A stretch of 35,707 nt of DNA from Aeromonas aquatica (GCF_000764655.1 NZ_JRGL01000096.1:1-35707), one strand, 5' to 3'; positions 22,663 through 32,618 are shown, numbered from the stretch's first letter. A program made the numbers and translations. Notes: generated by a model from the sequence alone, not told the origin.

Positions 22663-24639
22663 ATGAGACTGACCCAGATTGCCAAGAGTGTTGCATTGGC
22701 GGGTATGCTCGCCACTGTTGCCGTTCCAGGATTTGCTCAAGTGAGCCCCAAAGAGGCGACAGCGGCCACCAAGCAGGCCAATGATGCCCTCTATAAACAG
22801 CTGCCCTTTGCCAACAAGACGGATTTCACCGATGCCCACAAGGGCTTCATCGCGCCATTGCCGGATGCGGTGATCAAGGGCGAGCAGGGCAATGTGATCT
22901 GGGATCCCAAGCAGTACACCTTCATCAAGGAGGGGGAAAAGGCCCCGGACACGGTCAACCCCAGCCTCTGGCGCCAAGCTCAGCTCATCAACATCAGCGG
23001 CCTGTTTGAAGTCACCGAGGGTATCTACCAGATCCGCAACCTCGATCTGTCCAACATGACCATCATCGAGGGCAAGGAGGGGGTCACAGTGGTGGATCCC
23101 CTCGTCTCGGCCGAGACGGCCAAAGTGGGGATGGAGCTTTACTTCAAGCAGCGCGGCAAGAAGCCTGTGGTCGCGGTGATCTACACCCATAGCCACGTCG
23201 ATCACTACGGCGGTGTGCGCGGGGTGGTGGACGAAGCGGACGTCAAGGCCGGCAAGGTGAAGATTTACGCGCCCGCCGGCTTCATGGAATCCGCCGTGGC
23301 CGAGAACATCATGGCGGGCAACGTGATGAGCCGCCGGGCCAGCTACATGTATGGCAACCTGCTCAAGCCGGATGCCAAGGGGCAGGTTGGCGCCGGGTTG
23401 GGCACCACCACCTCCGCCGGTACCGTCACCCTGATCGCGCCCACCGACTATGTTACCAAGACTGGGGAGAAGCGGGTCATCGATGGCCTGACCTATGACT
23501 TCATGATGGCACCTGGCTCCGAGGCTCCCGCCGAGATGCTCTGGTTCATCGAGGAGAAGAAAGTCATCCAGACGGCCGAAGATGTCACCCACACCCTGCA
23601 CAACACCTATTCCCTGCGCGGCGCCAAGATCCGCGAGCCCTTGCCCTGGTCCAAATACCTGAACCAGGCGCTGACCCTCTGGGGTGACAAGGCCGAGATC
23701 ATCATGGCGCAGCACCACTGGCCGACCTGGGGCAATGAGAACGTCAAGCAGCTCATCAAGAGCCAGCGTGATCTCTATCGTTACATCAACGATCAGACGC
23801 TGCGCATGGCGAACGAGGGTTATACCCGCGATGAGATAGCCGCCAAGTTCACACTGCCACCCAGCCTGGCCAACACCTGGGCGAACCGAGGCTACTACGG
23901 CTCGCTCAGCCATAACGTCAAGGCCACCTATGTGCTCTATCTGGGCTGGTTCGATGGCAACCCGGCCACCCTGGATGAGCTGCCACCGGTGGAGGCCGCG
24001 AAGAAATATGTCGACTACATGGGTGGGGCCGACAACATCCTGAAAAAAGCGCAGGAGGACTTCGCCCAGGGTCACTACCGCTGGGTCGCGCAGGTGGTCA
24101 GCAAGGTGGTATTCGCCGATCCAGACAACAAGGCGGCCAGGGATCTGGAGGCAGATGCCCTCGAGCAGCTCGGTTATCAGGCCGAATCCGGTCCATGGCG
24201 AAACTTCTATCTGACCGGCGCGCAAGAGCTGCGCAACGGGGTGGTGAAGCTGCCGACGCCGAACACCGCCAGCCCGGATACGGTGCGCGCCATGACGCCC
24301 GAGATGTTCTTTGACTACCTGGCGTTGCACATCAACGGTGAGAAGGCGGCCAGTGCCAAGTCGGTGCTGAACATCGATCTCGGTGCCCAAGGCGGCAAGT
24401 ACAAGCTGGAGCTGGAAAACGGCGTGCTCAACCACACCGCCGATGCCGAAGCCAAAGATGCCGATGCAACAGTGACCCTGAGTCGCGATACCCTCAACAA
24501 GATCATCTTGAAGGAGGAGACGCTCCAGCAGGCGCAAGACAAGGGCGAAGTGAAGATCAGCGGCAAGCCAGAGAAACTGCACGAGCTGTTGGGCTACATG
24601 GATAAATTCGAGTTCTGGTTCAACATCACCACACCCTGA
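22663..24639 (+). CDS. Exported SdsA-type alkyl sulfatase (SDS hydrolase)
   Basis: A 658-aa metallo-hydrolase of the SdsA1/YjcS family, the same length as P. aeruginosa SdsA1. It cleaves alkyl sulfates such as SDS to alcohol and sulfate. Residues 1-25 form a signal peptide ending GFA-Q. The metallo-beta-lactamase domain has His176-x-His178-x-Asp180-His181 in THSHVDHYGG, with further ligands Glu291, Glu306 and His351/352 (QHHW). Residues about 380-520 form the dimerisation helices and 530-658 an SCP2-like lipid-binding domain. GAGGA lies 7 nt before the ATG. It stands alone, between hairpins. Substrate is inferred from the family. Confidence 0.93.
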   Translation: MRLTQIAKSVALAGMLATVAVPGFAQVSPKEATAATKQANDALYKQLPFANKTDFTDAHKGFIAPLPDAVIKGEQGNVIWDPKQYTFIKEGEKAPDTVNPSLWRQAQLINISGLFEVTEGIYQIRNLDLSNMTIIEGKEGVTVVDPLVSAETAKVGMELYFKQRGKKPVVAVIYTHSHVDHYGGVRGVVDEADVKAGKVKIYAPAGFMESAVAENIMAGNVMSRRASYMYGNLLKPDAKGQVGAGLGTTTSAGTVTLIAPTDYVTKTGEKRVIDGLTYDFMMAPGSEAPAEMLWFIEEKKVIQTAEDVTHTLHNTYSLRGAKIREPLPWSKYLNQALTLWGDKAEIIMAQHHWPTWGNENVKQLIKSQRDLYRYINDQTLRMANEGYTRDEIAAKFTLPPSLANTWANRGYYGSLSHNVKATYVLYLGWFDGNPATLDELPPVEAAKKYVDYMGGADNILKKAQEDFAQGHYRWVAQVVSKVVFADPDNKAARDLEADALEQLGYQAESGPWRNFYLTGAQELRNGVVKLPTPNTASPDTVRAMTPEMFFDYLALHINGEKAASAKSVLNIDLGAQGGKYKLELENGVLNHTADAEAKDADATVTLSRDTLNKIILKEETLQQAQDKGEVKISGKPEKLHELLGYMDKFEFWFNITTP

Positions 24640-24705
24640 TCATCGGGTGCGCCAGGCCGGCAAGCATGTCAGGCCTGGCTCCTGGCCGAGGGGAAACGGC
24701 AAACA

Positions 24706-24733
24706 AAACAGGCCCGCAATTGCGGGCCTGTTT
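24706..24733. terminator. Palindromic terminator after the alkyl sulfatase gene
   Basis: AAACAGGCCCGC and GCGGGCCTGTTT pair perfectly over 12 bp around AATT. The structure is symmetric, so it may work in both directions, although the T-run is only three bases. Confidence 0.7.
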
Positions 24734-24875
24734 ACGTTGGCGAGGAGGAGCGCTCGGCTTGGCGGGCACGCACCGCCAGGCTCGACAGCTTGCCGATCCA
24801 GACAGCAGCGAGTACGCAGGGTGAGGGTTGCATCAGCAGGGTGGAAAGTAATGCTTTATGCGTGAAAATGATTTT
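24732..24875 (-). pseudogene. Possible 3' remnant of a lost gene
   Basis: On the minus strand an open stretch of 48 codons ends in TAA at 24732-24734, directly at the palindromic terminator. It reads VWIGKLSSLAVRARQAERSS near the end, and its GC content fits local genes, whereas the sequence to the right of about 24840 turns AT-rich. It looks like the tail of a gene whose 5' part has been replaced, but I recognise no family and the signal is weak. Confidence 0.2.
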
Positions 24876-25108
24876 TTATGAAAATAGTGTCGATATTTCC
24901 CCGGGGAATTTCCAACATCAGTGATTGAATGCGCAGTTTTTTTGCATAGACAAGAGCGTGGTTCTCTCTCCTGTCCTTGGGGTTGAGTTTCCCAAGCCCA
25001 GCGGTTGGCAGTGAAGGGCCGGCGATTCGATGGGTATCTGTGGCAAGTGTCTGCCATCTCCTTGGTCAGCGTGACCTTCGTTATCTCTTGCCGTGGAGGG
25101 GCGCAAAC
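24876..25108. other. AT-rich spacer with no gene
   Basis: Part of the 558-bp gap between the alkyl sulfatase gene and rlmI. The left part is AT-rich with runs of T and A. The open frames here are short and lack ribosome sites. I see no element apart from the flanking terminators. Confidence 0.4.
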
Positions 25109-25138
25109 AAAAGGCCCGCTAGCGATAGCGGGCCTTTT
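25109..25138 (-). terminator. Terminator downstream of rlmI
   Basis: AAAAGGCCCGCTA and TAGCGGGCCTTTT form a perfect 13-bp stem with loop GCGA. On the minus strand it ends in TTTTGTTTG, about 60 nt beyond the rlmI stop. Confidence 0.85.
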
Positions 25139-25197
25139 CCATGACGCTGTGGTGGGCTCCCTGTACTGGCAGAGGGAGGTCCCGCGGTCGCTGCGGC

Positions 25198-26388
25198 TTA
25201 GCGGGCGCGGACCACCAGGCCCTTGAGGTAGAAGCCTTCCGGATAGGCGGTACCGATAGGGTGATCGGATGCCTGGGACAAGAGCTCCAGGATCTGGGCA
25301 TCGCGACCGGCGTCCAGCGCCGCATCCGCCACGATTTTTTGGAACAGGCTCTGCTCCATCAGGCCGGAGCAGGAGTAGGTCAAGAGCACGCCGCCCGGCG
25401 CCAGCAGCTGGAACGCCAGCATGTTGATGTCCTTGTAGCCGCGGCAGGCGCCCAGCAGTTGGGCCTTGCTCTCGGCAAACTTCGGCGGATCCAGCACGAT
25501 GACGTCGAACTTCTCACCCTTCTCGCGGTATTCCCGCAGCAGCTTGAACACATCGTGACGGATGAACTGGGTGTTGGAGAGATCCAGCCCGTTCAGCTCG
25601 GCGTTCTGGCGAGCGGTATCCAGCGCAGTCTGGGAGAGATCCACGTTGACCACTTCCTTGGCGCCGCCCTTGAGGGCATAGATGCCGAAGCCGCCGGTGT
25701 AGCTGAAGCAGTTGAGCACCCGCTTGCCTTCGGTGTACTTGGCCACCGCCTGACGGTTGTCGCGCTGATCCAGATAGAAACCCGTCTTGTGACCGTTGCG
25801 GATGTCCACCAGGATCTTGACGCCGTTCTCTTCGATGACCACGGGCTCGCTCGGGGTTTCCCCATGGATGACGCCGGTGCGCTCTTTCAGGCCTTCCTTC
25901 TTGCGTACCGCCACGTCGGAGCGCTCATAGATGCTGCACTCGGGGTAGAGGGTACGCAGGGCCTGGGTGATCAGTTCGCGCTGGAATTCGGCCCCGGCGG
26001 AGAGGATCTGGCACACCAGGAAGTCGGCATAACGGTCGATGGTCAGGCCCGGCAGGCCGTCCGACTCGGCGGCGCACAGACGATAGCCGGTGAGGCCCTG
26101 GCGCTTGATCAGCGGATCCCGGGACTCCTGGGCATATTTGAGGCGACGGAGGAAGAAGTCCAGATCGACGGTCTCGTCTTTGTCGAAGGTCCAGACCCGG
26201 GCGCGGATCTGGGAGCTGCCGGACCAGGCGCCGCGGGCGAGCCACTTGCCATCGTTGGCGTAGATCTCGACGGTATCGCCGTCGATGGGGTTGCCTTCAA
26301 CCCGCTCAATCCCCTTGGAGAAGATCCAGGGGTGACGGCGCAGCAGGGATTTTTCGCGGCCTTTGACGAGGTAGATGTAAGCGCTCAT
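25198..26388 (-). CDS. rlmI: 23S rRNA m5C1962 methyltransferase RlmI
   Basis: A SAM-dependent RNA methyltransferase, 396 aa, the same length as E. coli RlmI (YccW), and strongly alike along its length from memory. The N-terminal PUA domain covers residues 1-75 ([16 protein letters not shown]). The Rossmann domain has the SAM motif [12 protein letters not shown], the catalytic LDPPKF segment and the TYSCSGLM segment. It ends with the YPEGFYLKG tail. The start at 26388 lacks a clear ribosome site, but the next ATG is far downstream. In E. coli the acylphosphatase yccX is its neighbour; here a chemoreceptor gene has come between them. Confidence 0.96.
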   Translation of the reverse strand: MSAYIYLVKGREKSLLRRHPWIFSKGIERVEGNPIDGDTVEIYANDGKWLARGAWSGSSQIRARVWTFDKDETVDLDFFLRRLKYAQESRDPLIKRQGLTGYRLCAAESDGLPGLTIDRYADFLVCQILSAGAEFQRELITQALRTLYPECSIYERSDVAVRKKEGLKERTGVIHGETPSEPVVIEENGVKILVDIRNGHKTGFYLDQRDNRQAVAKYTEGKRVLNCFSYTGGFGIYALKGGAKEVVNVDLSQTALDTARQNAELNGLDLSNTQFIRHDVFKLLREYREKGEKFDVIVLDPPKFAESKAQLLGACRGYKDINMLAFQLLAPGGVLLTYSCSGLMEQSLFQKIVADAALDAGRDAQILELLSQASDHPIGTAYPEGFYLKGLVVRAR

Positions 26389-26514
26389 GGGTGTTTACCG
26401 ATGCCAGAAAGAAGAGGGGGCGTATTTTAGTAGCAAGCTCCGCGTTAAGCCAGCTTTCATGCTGCTCGTGAGGCCGGTGAGGCATGTGCCTGCGCGGAAA
26501 ACCGGACCAAAAGC

Positions 26515-26539
26515 GAGGGCTCCCCGCTGGGGAGCCCTC
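26515..26539 (-). terminator. Terminator after the chemoreceptor gene
   Basis: An 11-bp perfect stem GAGGGCTCCCC/GGGGAGCCCTC with loop GCT; on the minus strand it is followed by GCTTTTGG. It separates the chemoreceptor gene from rlmI. Confidence 0.75.
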
Positions 26540-26564
26540 TTGTTGCCACGAGGCGAACGCTTGA

Positions 26565-27995
26565 CTAGATCCGCAAGCCGGTCATGGCCTGGCTGAGCTC
26601 GGTGGCGGTGGCCTTGAGGCCGGAGGTGCCGGCCACCGAGGCGCTGGCCGACTCTTCCACCCGGCTCGCCTCGTGGCGCACCTGATCCAGGTTGCGGGTG
26701 ATCTCCTCGGCCACCGAGCTCTGCTCCTCGCTGGAGGTGGCGATCTGGGTGCTCATCTCCAGCACCGCATCGCTGTGGCTGCTCAGCTTGTCGATGTCCT
26801 GCCCCACCTCGGTGATGAGCTGCTGGCTGCTGGCGGCGCGCCCGACCGTCTTCTCCATGATGTCGTTGAGCGCGCCTGTGCCGGCCTGCAGCTCCTCGAT
26901 CATCTGCTGGATCTCCACCGTGGCCTGCTGGGTGCGGCTGGCGAGGGTACGCACCTCGTCGGCCACCACCGCAAAACCGCGACCCTGCTCGCCGGCCCGG
27001 GCGGCCTCGATGGCGGCATTGAGCGCCAGCAGGTTGGTCTGCTGGGAGATGGCGTTGATGACGCTGACCACCTCATTGATGCGATTGGCGTTGTGGGTCA
27101 AGCGCTCGACGGCGCCGGAGGCGTTGCCAATCTCATCGGCCAGGGTGCGGATCGCCGTGATGGTACGGGCCACCCGCTCGGCGCCGTTGGCGGCCTCCTC
27201 GCTGGACTGGCGGGTCTGCAGCAGGGCGTCGTTGGCGTTGCGAGCCACTTCCCGGATGGCGGCGGACATCTGCTCCATGGCGGCGGCCAGGGAGTCCATG
27301 TGCTGGCGCTGGGCACGGGCCAGGGTCTCCCCGTCGCTGGCATGCTCGCGGAACTCGTCGGCGGCCATGGCCAGCGCCTCGGCGGACTCATCCACGAGAC
27401 GCACTATCTTGTGCTGGCGATCGGTGAATCTGTCTATGCTGCCGGCCAGGATGGAGAACTCGTCCCGTACCGGGAAGAAGTTGAGGCGGAAGGTGAGATC
27501 GCCGTTCGCCACCGTCTGCAGCGCCTTGTTGGTGGAGTAGAGCGCGCCTGAGACGAAGGTCATCAGGTAGTGGGTGATGAGGGCCAACAGGGCGGAGAGC
27601 ACGGCGATGATGGTGAGGGCGGTGCCCTGACCATCCCACATGGAGTAACGGCTGGCATCCAGGGTGCCGGTGACAAACCCGGCCTGGCCTGCGCTCGCGC
27701 TGACACTGTAATGATCCCCCTGCTGACTCAGGCCGGCGCTGCCCGTCTGAGCGAGAGTGAGCTCGGCTGGCAGGCTGAGGCCGGGCTGCTGACTCACCAG
27801 TTGGGCGGCGGTCTCGACCCTTTGCTTGAGCTGATCCAGCCTAACCTGCATCTGCTGATCATGGCCATCGGCCAGCAGGTACCAGGTGAGGAAGGCGATG
27901 AACAGGAGCGGGCACCAGAAGGTGATGAGAAATTTTTCGCTGATCGTGAGGTGAATGAGATAGCGGTCAACCCAACGGAATTTAACTTCTTTCAT
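26565..27995 (-). CDS. Methyl-accepting chemotaxis protein
   Basis: A 476-aa transmembrane chemoreceptor. TM1 lies at about 22-42, a small periplasmic part at about 43-123 (too small for a double-Cache or four-helix sensor, and of no family I recognise), TM2 at about 124-150, then a HAMP-like region and the long signalling coiled coil. The hairpin tip reads [20 protein letters not shown], which binds CheA and CheW. The C-terminus ends MTGLRI, with no CheR-docking pentapeptide (NWETF type), so adaptation would depend on other receptors. It is divergent from the acylphosphatase gene with 83 bp between start codons. Ligand unknown. Confidence 0.93.
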   Translation of the reverse strand: MKEVKFRWVDRYLIHLTISEKFLITFWCPLLFIAFLTWYLLADGHDQQMQVRLDQLKQRVETAAQLVSQQPGLSLPAELTLAQTGSAGLSQQGDHYSVSASAGQAGFVTGTLDASRYSMWDGQGTALTIIAVLSALLALITHYLMTFVSGALYSTNKALQTVANGDLTFRLNFFPVRDEFSILAGSIDRFTDRQHKIVRLVDESAEALAMAADEFREHASDGETLARAQRQHMDSLAAAMEQMSAAIREVARNANDALLQTRQSSEEAANGAERVARTITAIRTLADEIGNASGAVERLTHNANRINEVVSVINAISQQTNLLALNAAIEAARAGEQGRGFAVVADEVRTLASRTQQATVEIQQMIEELQAGTGALNDIMEKTVGRAASSQQLITEVGQDIDKLSSHSDAVLEMSTQIATSSEEQSSVAEEITRNLDQVRHEASRVEESASASVAGTSGLKATATELSQAMTGLRI

Positions 27996-28078
27996 AATGA
28001 TATTGCGTCCTGCAAGGGGAGATGTGTCGCAGTCATTATCGCCTTGGAGGGAAATTTCTTAAGGAAAAGGTGCTGAAA

Positions 28079-28351
28079 ATGGGAGAGCAATCGTTTGTCG
28101 TTCGGGTCTGGGGTCAGGTGCAGGGGGTCGGGTTTCGTTACTTTACCCGGGAACGCGCGCTGCAGCTGGGGCTTCGGGGGCATGCCTACAACCTGGAGGA
28201 TGGCTCGGTCGAGGTGCTGATCGCCGGCCCGGAGCAGCAGGTACAAATGATGCTGGGCTGGCTGGAGCACGGACCCCGCACGGCGACGGTAACCCGAATG
28301 GAGTGCGCCAAGGCCGCGCCGCCCACGGGGAGCGGTTTTCATACCAACTAA
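28079..28351 (+). CDS. yccX: Acylphosphatase
   Basis: A small enzyme (90 aa) that hydrolyses acyl phosphates such as acetyl phosphate. The catalytic loop GQVQGVGFRYF gives Arg20 and the AYNLEDGSVEV segment gives the catalytic Asn, both as in the family. The C-terminus is a little shorter than in E. coli YccX (92 aa). The start is uncertain by three codons: GTG at 28070 has a closer AAGGA, ATG at 28079 gives MGEQSF. A CHAD-domain gene follows after 14 nt with a good ribosome site, so the two form an operon. In E. coli the gene adjoins rlmI. Confidence 0.92.
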   Translation: MGEQSFVVRVWGQVQGVGFRYFTRERALQLGLRGHAYNLEDGSVEVLIAGPEQQVQMMLGWLEHGPRTATVTRMECAKAAPPTGSGFHTN

Positions 28352-28365
28352 CAGGAGACAGGGGC

Positions 28366-29121
28366 ATGGAGATGATGGTGCAGACCACATGGCAGGCGCA
28401 GGCGCGCCGGCTCATCGATCAATATGGCGCCGCCACCCTGGCCTTGCGCCAACAGGCAGAGCCGGCCGAGGTGCATGCCTACCGGATCGCGGCTCGTCGG
28501 CTGTTGGCCTTGCTCGCCCTGTGGCGACCATTGATCCATCAGCCCGGGTTGGAGCGGCGCTTGCTGCGAGCAACGGCCACGCTCTCCACCCTGCGCGATG
28601 CCCAGGTGTATGAGGCGCGTTTTGGTGGCAAGCCCCATGGGATGTCGGCGCCCCGGGTTCCCATGCTGACGGTGCGACTGGCGCGCTGGCTGGATCGCCT
28701 GGCGCAGGTACCCGCCGACTTCAATCCCCTGCCGCTGTTTCAGATGCAGTTGGCGCTCTCTCTCGCCGATGGGCTGGCCGAGCCGGGACTGGACGCCTGT
28801 GCCGGCAAGCAACGTCAGTTGCGCCATTGGCACAAGTTGCGGTTGATCCTCAAGCGGACTCGCTACGGGGTGGAGCTGCTGGTGGGGCAAGGGCATGGGG
28901 ATCCGGCCTGGCTGGTCATGCTGACCGCCTGGCAGGACAGGCTCGGCCAGTTGCAAGATGCCAGACAGTGGCTCAAGCGATTGAGCCGCAAGGGGGGAGG
29001 CGGCAAGAGGCAACGTGAGCTGGTGCGTCTGAAGGCGGCGATGGGCTGCCAGTTGCAACAGCTGGACTGTCAGCAGGCGGAGCTGGTGGGACTCAGGATG
29101 GCAATGCTGCCTGTGGTGTGA
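28366..29121 (+). CDS. CHAD-domain protein
   Basis: A 251-aa protein made essentially of one CHAD domain. Conserved basic helices are visible: VHAYRIAARRLLALL near the start and HKLRLILKRTRYGVELL in the second half, each with the His and Arg/Lys pattern that in structural work binds polyphosphate. No CYTH (triphosphatase) domain is fused. AGGAG lies 8 nt before the ATG. It follows the acylphosphatase gene by 14 nt, so is cotranscribed, and ends at the terminator shared with metG. Role: probably polyphosphate-associated, inferred from the family. Confidence 0.88.
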   Translation: MEMMVQTTWQAQARRLIDQYGAATLALRQQAEPAEVHAYRIAARRLLALLALWRPLIHQPGLERRLLRATATLSTLRDAQVYEARFGGKPHGMSAPRVPMLTVRLARWLDRLAQVPADFNPLPLFQMQLALSLADGLAEPGLDACAGKQRQLRHWHKLRLILKRTRYGVELLVGQGHGDPAWLVMLTAWQDRLGQLQDARQWLKRLSRKGGGGKRQRELVRLKAAMGCQLQQLDCQQAELVGLRMAMLPVV

Positions 29122-29158
29122 GAGCTATCCCCCAGGCTCGTCAACAGGGTGAAATGAA

Positions 29159-29182
29159 AAGAGAGGCCCTCGGGCCTCTCTT
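29159..29182. terminator. Bidirectional terminator between CHAD gene and metG
   Basis: AAGAGAGGCCC pairs with GGGCCTCTCTT. The minus-strand reading continues into TTTTCATTT, so it ends metG well; on the plus strand it lies 37 nt past the CHAD gene stop. Confidence 0.8.
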
Positions 29183-29208
29183 GCTGATCACAGCATCAAG
29201 GGCTGCGC

Positions 29209-31242
29209 TTATTTGACGCGCATGCCGGGCTGGGCGCCTTCTTGCGGCTCCAGGATCCAGAGATCCTTGCCGCCCGGGCCTGCGGCCAGCACCATGCCCT
29301 CGGACATGCCAAAGCGCATCTTGCGCGGCGCCAGGTTCGCTACCATCACGGTCAGCTTGCCTTCCAGATCTTCGGGGTTGTAGGCGGACTTGATGCCGGC
29401 GAACACCTGACGAGTCTCACCGCCGAGATCCAGCTGCAGTTTCAGCAGCTTTTCCGCTTCCGGCACGGCTTCGGCCTTCTTGATCAGCGCGACGCGCAGA
29501 TCCAGCTTGGCGAAGTCATCGAAAGAGATGGTTGGGCTGATGGGGTCATCCGCCAGCGGGCCAGCCGGCTTTTTGCTCTGCTCCTTGGCCAGATCGTCCT
29601 TGGAGGCTTCCACCATGGCTTCAATTTTGGCGGGCTCGATGCGGGCGAACAGCGCCTTGAACGGGGCCAGCTGATGGTTGCACAGCGGCAGGGCTACGCC
29701 ATCCCAGGTGAGGGTCTCGCCGAGGAAAGCTTCGGCACGCTCGGCCAGCAGCGGCATGACGGGCTTGAGGTAAGCCATCAATACCCGGAACAGGTTGATG
29801 CCGACGGAGCAGACCGCTTGCAGCTGCGCATCCGCGCCTTCCTGCTTGGCCAGTACCCAGGGTGCCTTGTCGTCGACGTAGCGGTTGGCCTTGTCGGCCA
29901 GGGCCATGATTTCGCGAATGGCACGGCTGAACTCGCGGGTCTCATAGGCCTCGCTGATGGAGGCGCTGGCGCTGGCAAACTCGGCGTAGAGCTCGGGTTC
30001 GGCGCAGGTCTCGGCCAGCTTGCCGTCGAAGCGCTTGGTGATGAAACCGGCGTTGCGGGAGGCCAGGTTGACCAGCTTGTTGACCACGTCGGCATTGACG
30101 CGGGAGACGAAGTCTTCCAGGTTCAGGTCCAGATCGTCGATGCGGCTGTTGAGCTTGGCGGCGTAGTAGTAACGCAGGCACTCCGGATCCAGGTGTTTGA
30201 GGTAGGTGCTTGCCTTGATGAAGGTGCCCTTGGACTTGGACATCTTGGCGCCATTGACGGTCACATAGCCGTGCACGTTGACCTTGGTCGGCTGGCGGAA
30301 ACCGGCGCCTTCCAGCATGGCCGGCCAGAACAGGCAGTGGAAGTAGGCGATGTCCTTGCCGATGAAGTGATAGAGCTCGGCGGTGGAGTCTTTCTTCCAG
30401 TAGCTGTCGAAATCGATATCGCCACGCTTGTTGCACAGGTTCTTGAACGACGCCATGTAACCGATGGGGGCATCCAGCCAGACGTAGAAGTACTTGCCGG
30501 GGGCACCGGGTATCTCGAAGCCGAAGTAGGGGGCATCACGGGTGATGTCCCACTGCTGCAGGCCGCTCTCGAACCACTCCTGCATCTTGTTGGCCATCTC
30601 TTCCTGGATGGCGCCTGAGCCGCGCACCCAACCGGCCAGCCAGCTTTCAAACTGGGGCAGGTCGAAGAAGAAGTGCTCGGAATCCTTCATCACCGGGGTC
30701 GCGCCCGAGACGGCGGATTTCGGATCGATCAGCTCGGTCGGGCTGTAGGTGGCGCCACAACTGTCGCAGTTGTCACCGTATTGCTCCGGGGACTTGCACT
30801 TGGGGCAGGTACCCTTGACGAAGCGATCCGGCAGGAACATGGACTTTTCCGGATCGAACAGCTGGGTGATGGTGCGACCCTTGATGAAGTTACCCGATTT
30901 CAGACGACCATAGATCAGTTCCGCCAGCTCGCGGTTTTCATCGCTGTGGGTGGAGTGATAGTTGTCGAAGCTGATGTTGAAGCCGGCAAAATCCGCCTGA
31001 TGCTCCTGAGACACGGCCGCGATCATCTCTTCCGGGGTGATCCCGAGCTGCTGCGCCTTGAGCATGATGGGGGTGCCGTGCGCATCGTCGGCACAGACGA
31101 AATGCACCTGATGGCCACGCATTCGCTGATAACGAACCCAGATATCGGCCTGGATGTGTTCCAGCATGTGGCCAAGATGGATGGAGCCATTGGCATAGGG
31201 GAGGGCGCAGGTTACCAGCATTGTACGAGGATCAGTTGCCAT
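29209..31242 (-). CDS. metG: Methionyl-tRNA synthetase
   Basis: A 677-aa class I aminoacyl-tRNA synthetase, the same length as E. coli MetG, loading methionine on elongator and initiator tRNA. The HIGH-type motif is H22LGH25 and the KMSKS loop lies near residue 333. The zinc knuckle is [18 protein letters not shown] with four cysteines. The C-terminal tRNA-binding/dimer domain begins near [11 protein letters not shown]. The ATG at 31242 is chosen because the family begins [19 protein letters not shown]; the frame stays open to 31371 but the extra 43 codons are not conserved. It is divergent from mrp, as in E. coli. Confidence 0.97.
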   Translation of the reverse strand: MATDPRTMLVTCALPYANGSIHLGHMLEHIQADIWVRYQRMRGHQVHFVCADDAHGTPIMLKAQQLGITPEEMIAAVSQEHQADFAGFNISFDNYHSTHSDENRELAELIYGRLKSGNFIKGRTITQLFDPEKSMFLPDRFVKGTCPKCKSPEQYGDNCDSCGATYSPTELIDPKSAVSGATPVMKDSEHFFFDLPQFESWLAGWVRGSGAIQEEMANKMQEWFESGLQQWDITRDAPYFGFEIPGAPGKYFYVWLDAPIGYMASFKNLCNKRGDIDFDSYWKKDSTAELYHFIGKDIAYFHCLFWPAMLEGAGFRQPTKVNVHGYVTVNGAKMSKSKGTFIKASTYLKHLDPECLRYYYAAKLNSRIDDLDLNLEDFVSRVNADVVNKLVNLASRNAGFITKRFDGKLAETCAEPELYAEFASASASISEAYETREFSRAIREIMALADKANRYVDDKAPWVLAKQEGADAQLQAVCSVGINLFRVLMAYLKPVMPLLAERAEAFLGETLTWDGVALPLCNHQLAPFKALFARIEPAKIEAMVEASKDDLAKEQSKKPAGPLADDPISPTISFDDFAKLDLRVALIKKAEAVPEAEKLLKLQLDLGGETRQVFAGIKSAYNPEDLEGKLTVMVANLAPRKMRFGMSEGMVLAAGPGGKDLWILEPQEGAQPGMRVK

Positions 31243-31427
31243 AATACGTTCTTTATGTGCCTGTTGGGATGATACAGTGCCGAGCATGTTACCCGAATTG
31301 GGGGCGGCCTGCCTAGGGTTGTGGCCCTGCCTGGCTTGGCGGAGGTTCTCTCGAATGAGCAGGCAAGCCACTGATTTGTGTGCGGTAACCGTTCACCTCA
31401 GCATAACGACAACATAATGGGGAGTTA

Positions 31428-32510
31428 ATGGTGATTGATTCAGTAAAACAGATCCTTGCCGAATTTAAGCCAGCAGGGTGGGGCAAGGATCTGGTCGCGG
31501 CCGGTTTTGTGCGTGCCATCGAATCCCATGGGCAGAGCCTGACCATCAAGTTGGTGTTGCCCTTTGCCGGCCAGTCCTTGTTCGAGCAACTCAAGCAGGT
31601 GTTCGATGCCCGCCTGCGAACGGCCACCGGAGCCGTTGCCATCGACTGGCAAGGCGAGATCGAAGTGGCCAGTATGCCCCGCGCCCAGCAACTGGCGGCG
31701 GTACAGGGCATTCGCAACATCCTGGTGGTGGCCTCCGGCAAGGGGGGGGTGGGCAAGTCCACCACAGCGGTCAACCTGGCGCTGGCGCTGCAAAAAGAGG
31801 GGGCGCGGGTCGCCATCCTGGATGCGGACATCTATGGGCCCTCCATTCCTACCATGATGGGCACCCTTAAGGAGCGCCCACACAGCCTCGACGGCAAGCT
31901 GATGGAGCCGGTCATGGCCTGCGGTCTGAAGAGCAACAGCATCGGTTATCTGGTCGACGAGCAGGATGCCACCATCTGGCGCGGCCCCATGGCGAGCAAG
32001 GCGCTGGGGCAGATCCTGCACGAGACCCGCTGGGGCGAGGTGGATTATCTGGTGGTGGACATGCCGCCGGGCACCGGCGACATCCAGCTCACCCTGGCCC
32101 AGCAGGTACCGACCACGGCCGCCCTGATCGTCACCACACCGCAGGATGTGGCCCTGGCGGATGCCCGCAAGGGAATCGCCATGTTCAACAAGGTGAATGT
32201 GCCCGTGCTCGGCATCATCGAGAACATGAGTTATCACGTCTGCAGCGCCTGTGGTCATCATGAACCGCTGTTCGGTACCGGCGGTGGCCAGAAGATGGCT
32301 GCTCAGTACAAGATGTCCCTGCTGGGGCAGTTGCCGCTGCACATCGACATCCGTCAGCACATGGACAATGGGACTCCCACTGTGTCCGGTGCACCGGCAG
32401 GAGAGTTGGCTGAGATCTATCTGAAGCTGGCCCGTCGGGTGGGGGCCGAGCTCTATTTCAGCGGTAAACCGATTGCGACTCCGCTCTACACCGTGGCGCT
32501 GGACGAATAA
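31428..32510 (+). CDS. mrp: Fe-S cluster carrier ATPase Mrp (ApbC)
   Basis: A 360-aa P-loop protein of the Mrp/NBP35 family that holds and hands over iron-sulfur clusters. The N-terminal MIP18-like region is followed by the deviant Walker A GKGGVGKS (104-111), a DADIYGPSIPTMMG switch and the VVDMPPGTGD segment. Cys272-x-x-Cys275 is the cluster-binding pair at the dimer interface. GGGGAG lies 4 nt before the ATG; GTG one codon later is an alternative start. It is divergent from metG, as in E. coli, and ends at a terminator that overlaps the udk promoter. Confidence 0.95.
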   Translation: MVIDSVKQILAEFKPAGWGKDLVAAGFVRAIESHGQSLTIKLVLPFAGQSLFEQLKQVFDARLRTATGAVAIDWQGEIEVASMPRAQQLAAVQGIRNILVVASGKGGVGKSTTAVNLALALQKEGARVAILDADIYGPSIPTMMGTLKERPHSLDGKLMEPVMACGLKSNSIGYLVDEQDATIWRGPMASKALGQILHETRWGEVDYLVVDMPPGTGDIQLTLAQQVPTTAALIVTTPQDVALADARKGIAMFNKVNVPVLGIIENMSYHVCSACGHHEPLFGTGGGQKMAAQYKMSLLGQLPLHIDIRQHMDNGTPTVSGAPAGELAEIYLKLARRVGAELYFSGKPIATPLYTVALDE

Positions 32511-32539
32511 TCGTCTGTCGGCCGTCAGGGATGGATTTA

Positions 32540-32564
32540 GGGTGGGCATGGCTCACCCTTTTTT
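32540..32564 (+). terminator. Rho-independent terminator after mrp
   Basis: GGGTGGGC and GCTCACCC pair (one G-T wobble) around ATG, then six Ts. It lies 30 nt past the mrp stop. Confidence 0.85.
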
Positions 32565-32571
32565 ATATAAT
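32543..32571 (+). promoter_or_regulatory. Predicted udk promoter inside the mrp terminator
   Basis: A perfect -10 TATAAT (32566-32571) with TGGGCA (four of six consensus bases) 17 bp upstream, which lies within the terminator stem. Initiation is predicted near 32578, about 40 nt before udk. Confidence 0.5.
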
Positions 32572-32618
32572 GGATCGGTTTAAACAATCCCCAGTGCTCT
32601 TCTCTTTAGGTATTTTCA

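Noticed and set aside
22657..24582. 641-codon minus-strand frame within the alkyl sulfatase gene
   Set aside because: Shadow of the SdsA-type gene, which has a signal peptide and metal motifs on the plus strand.
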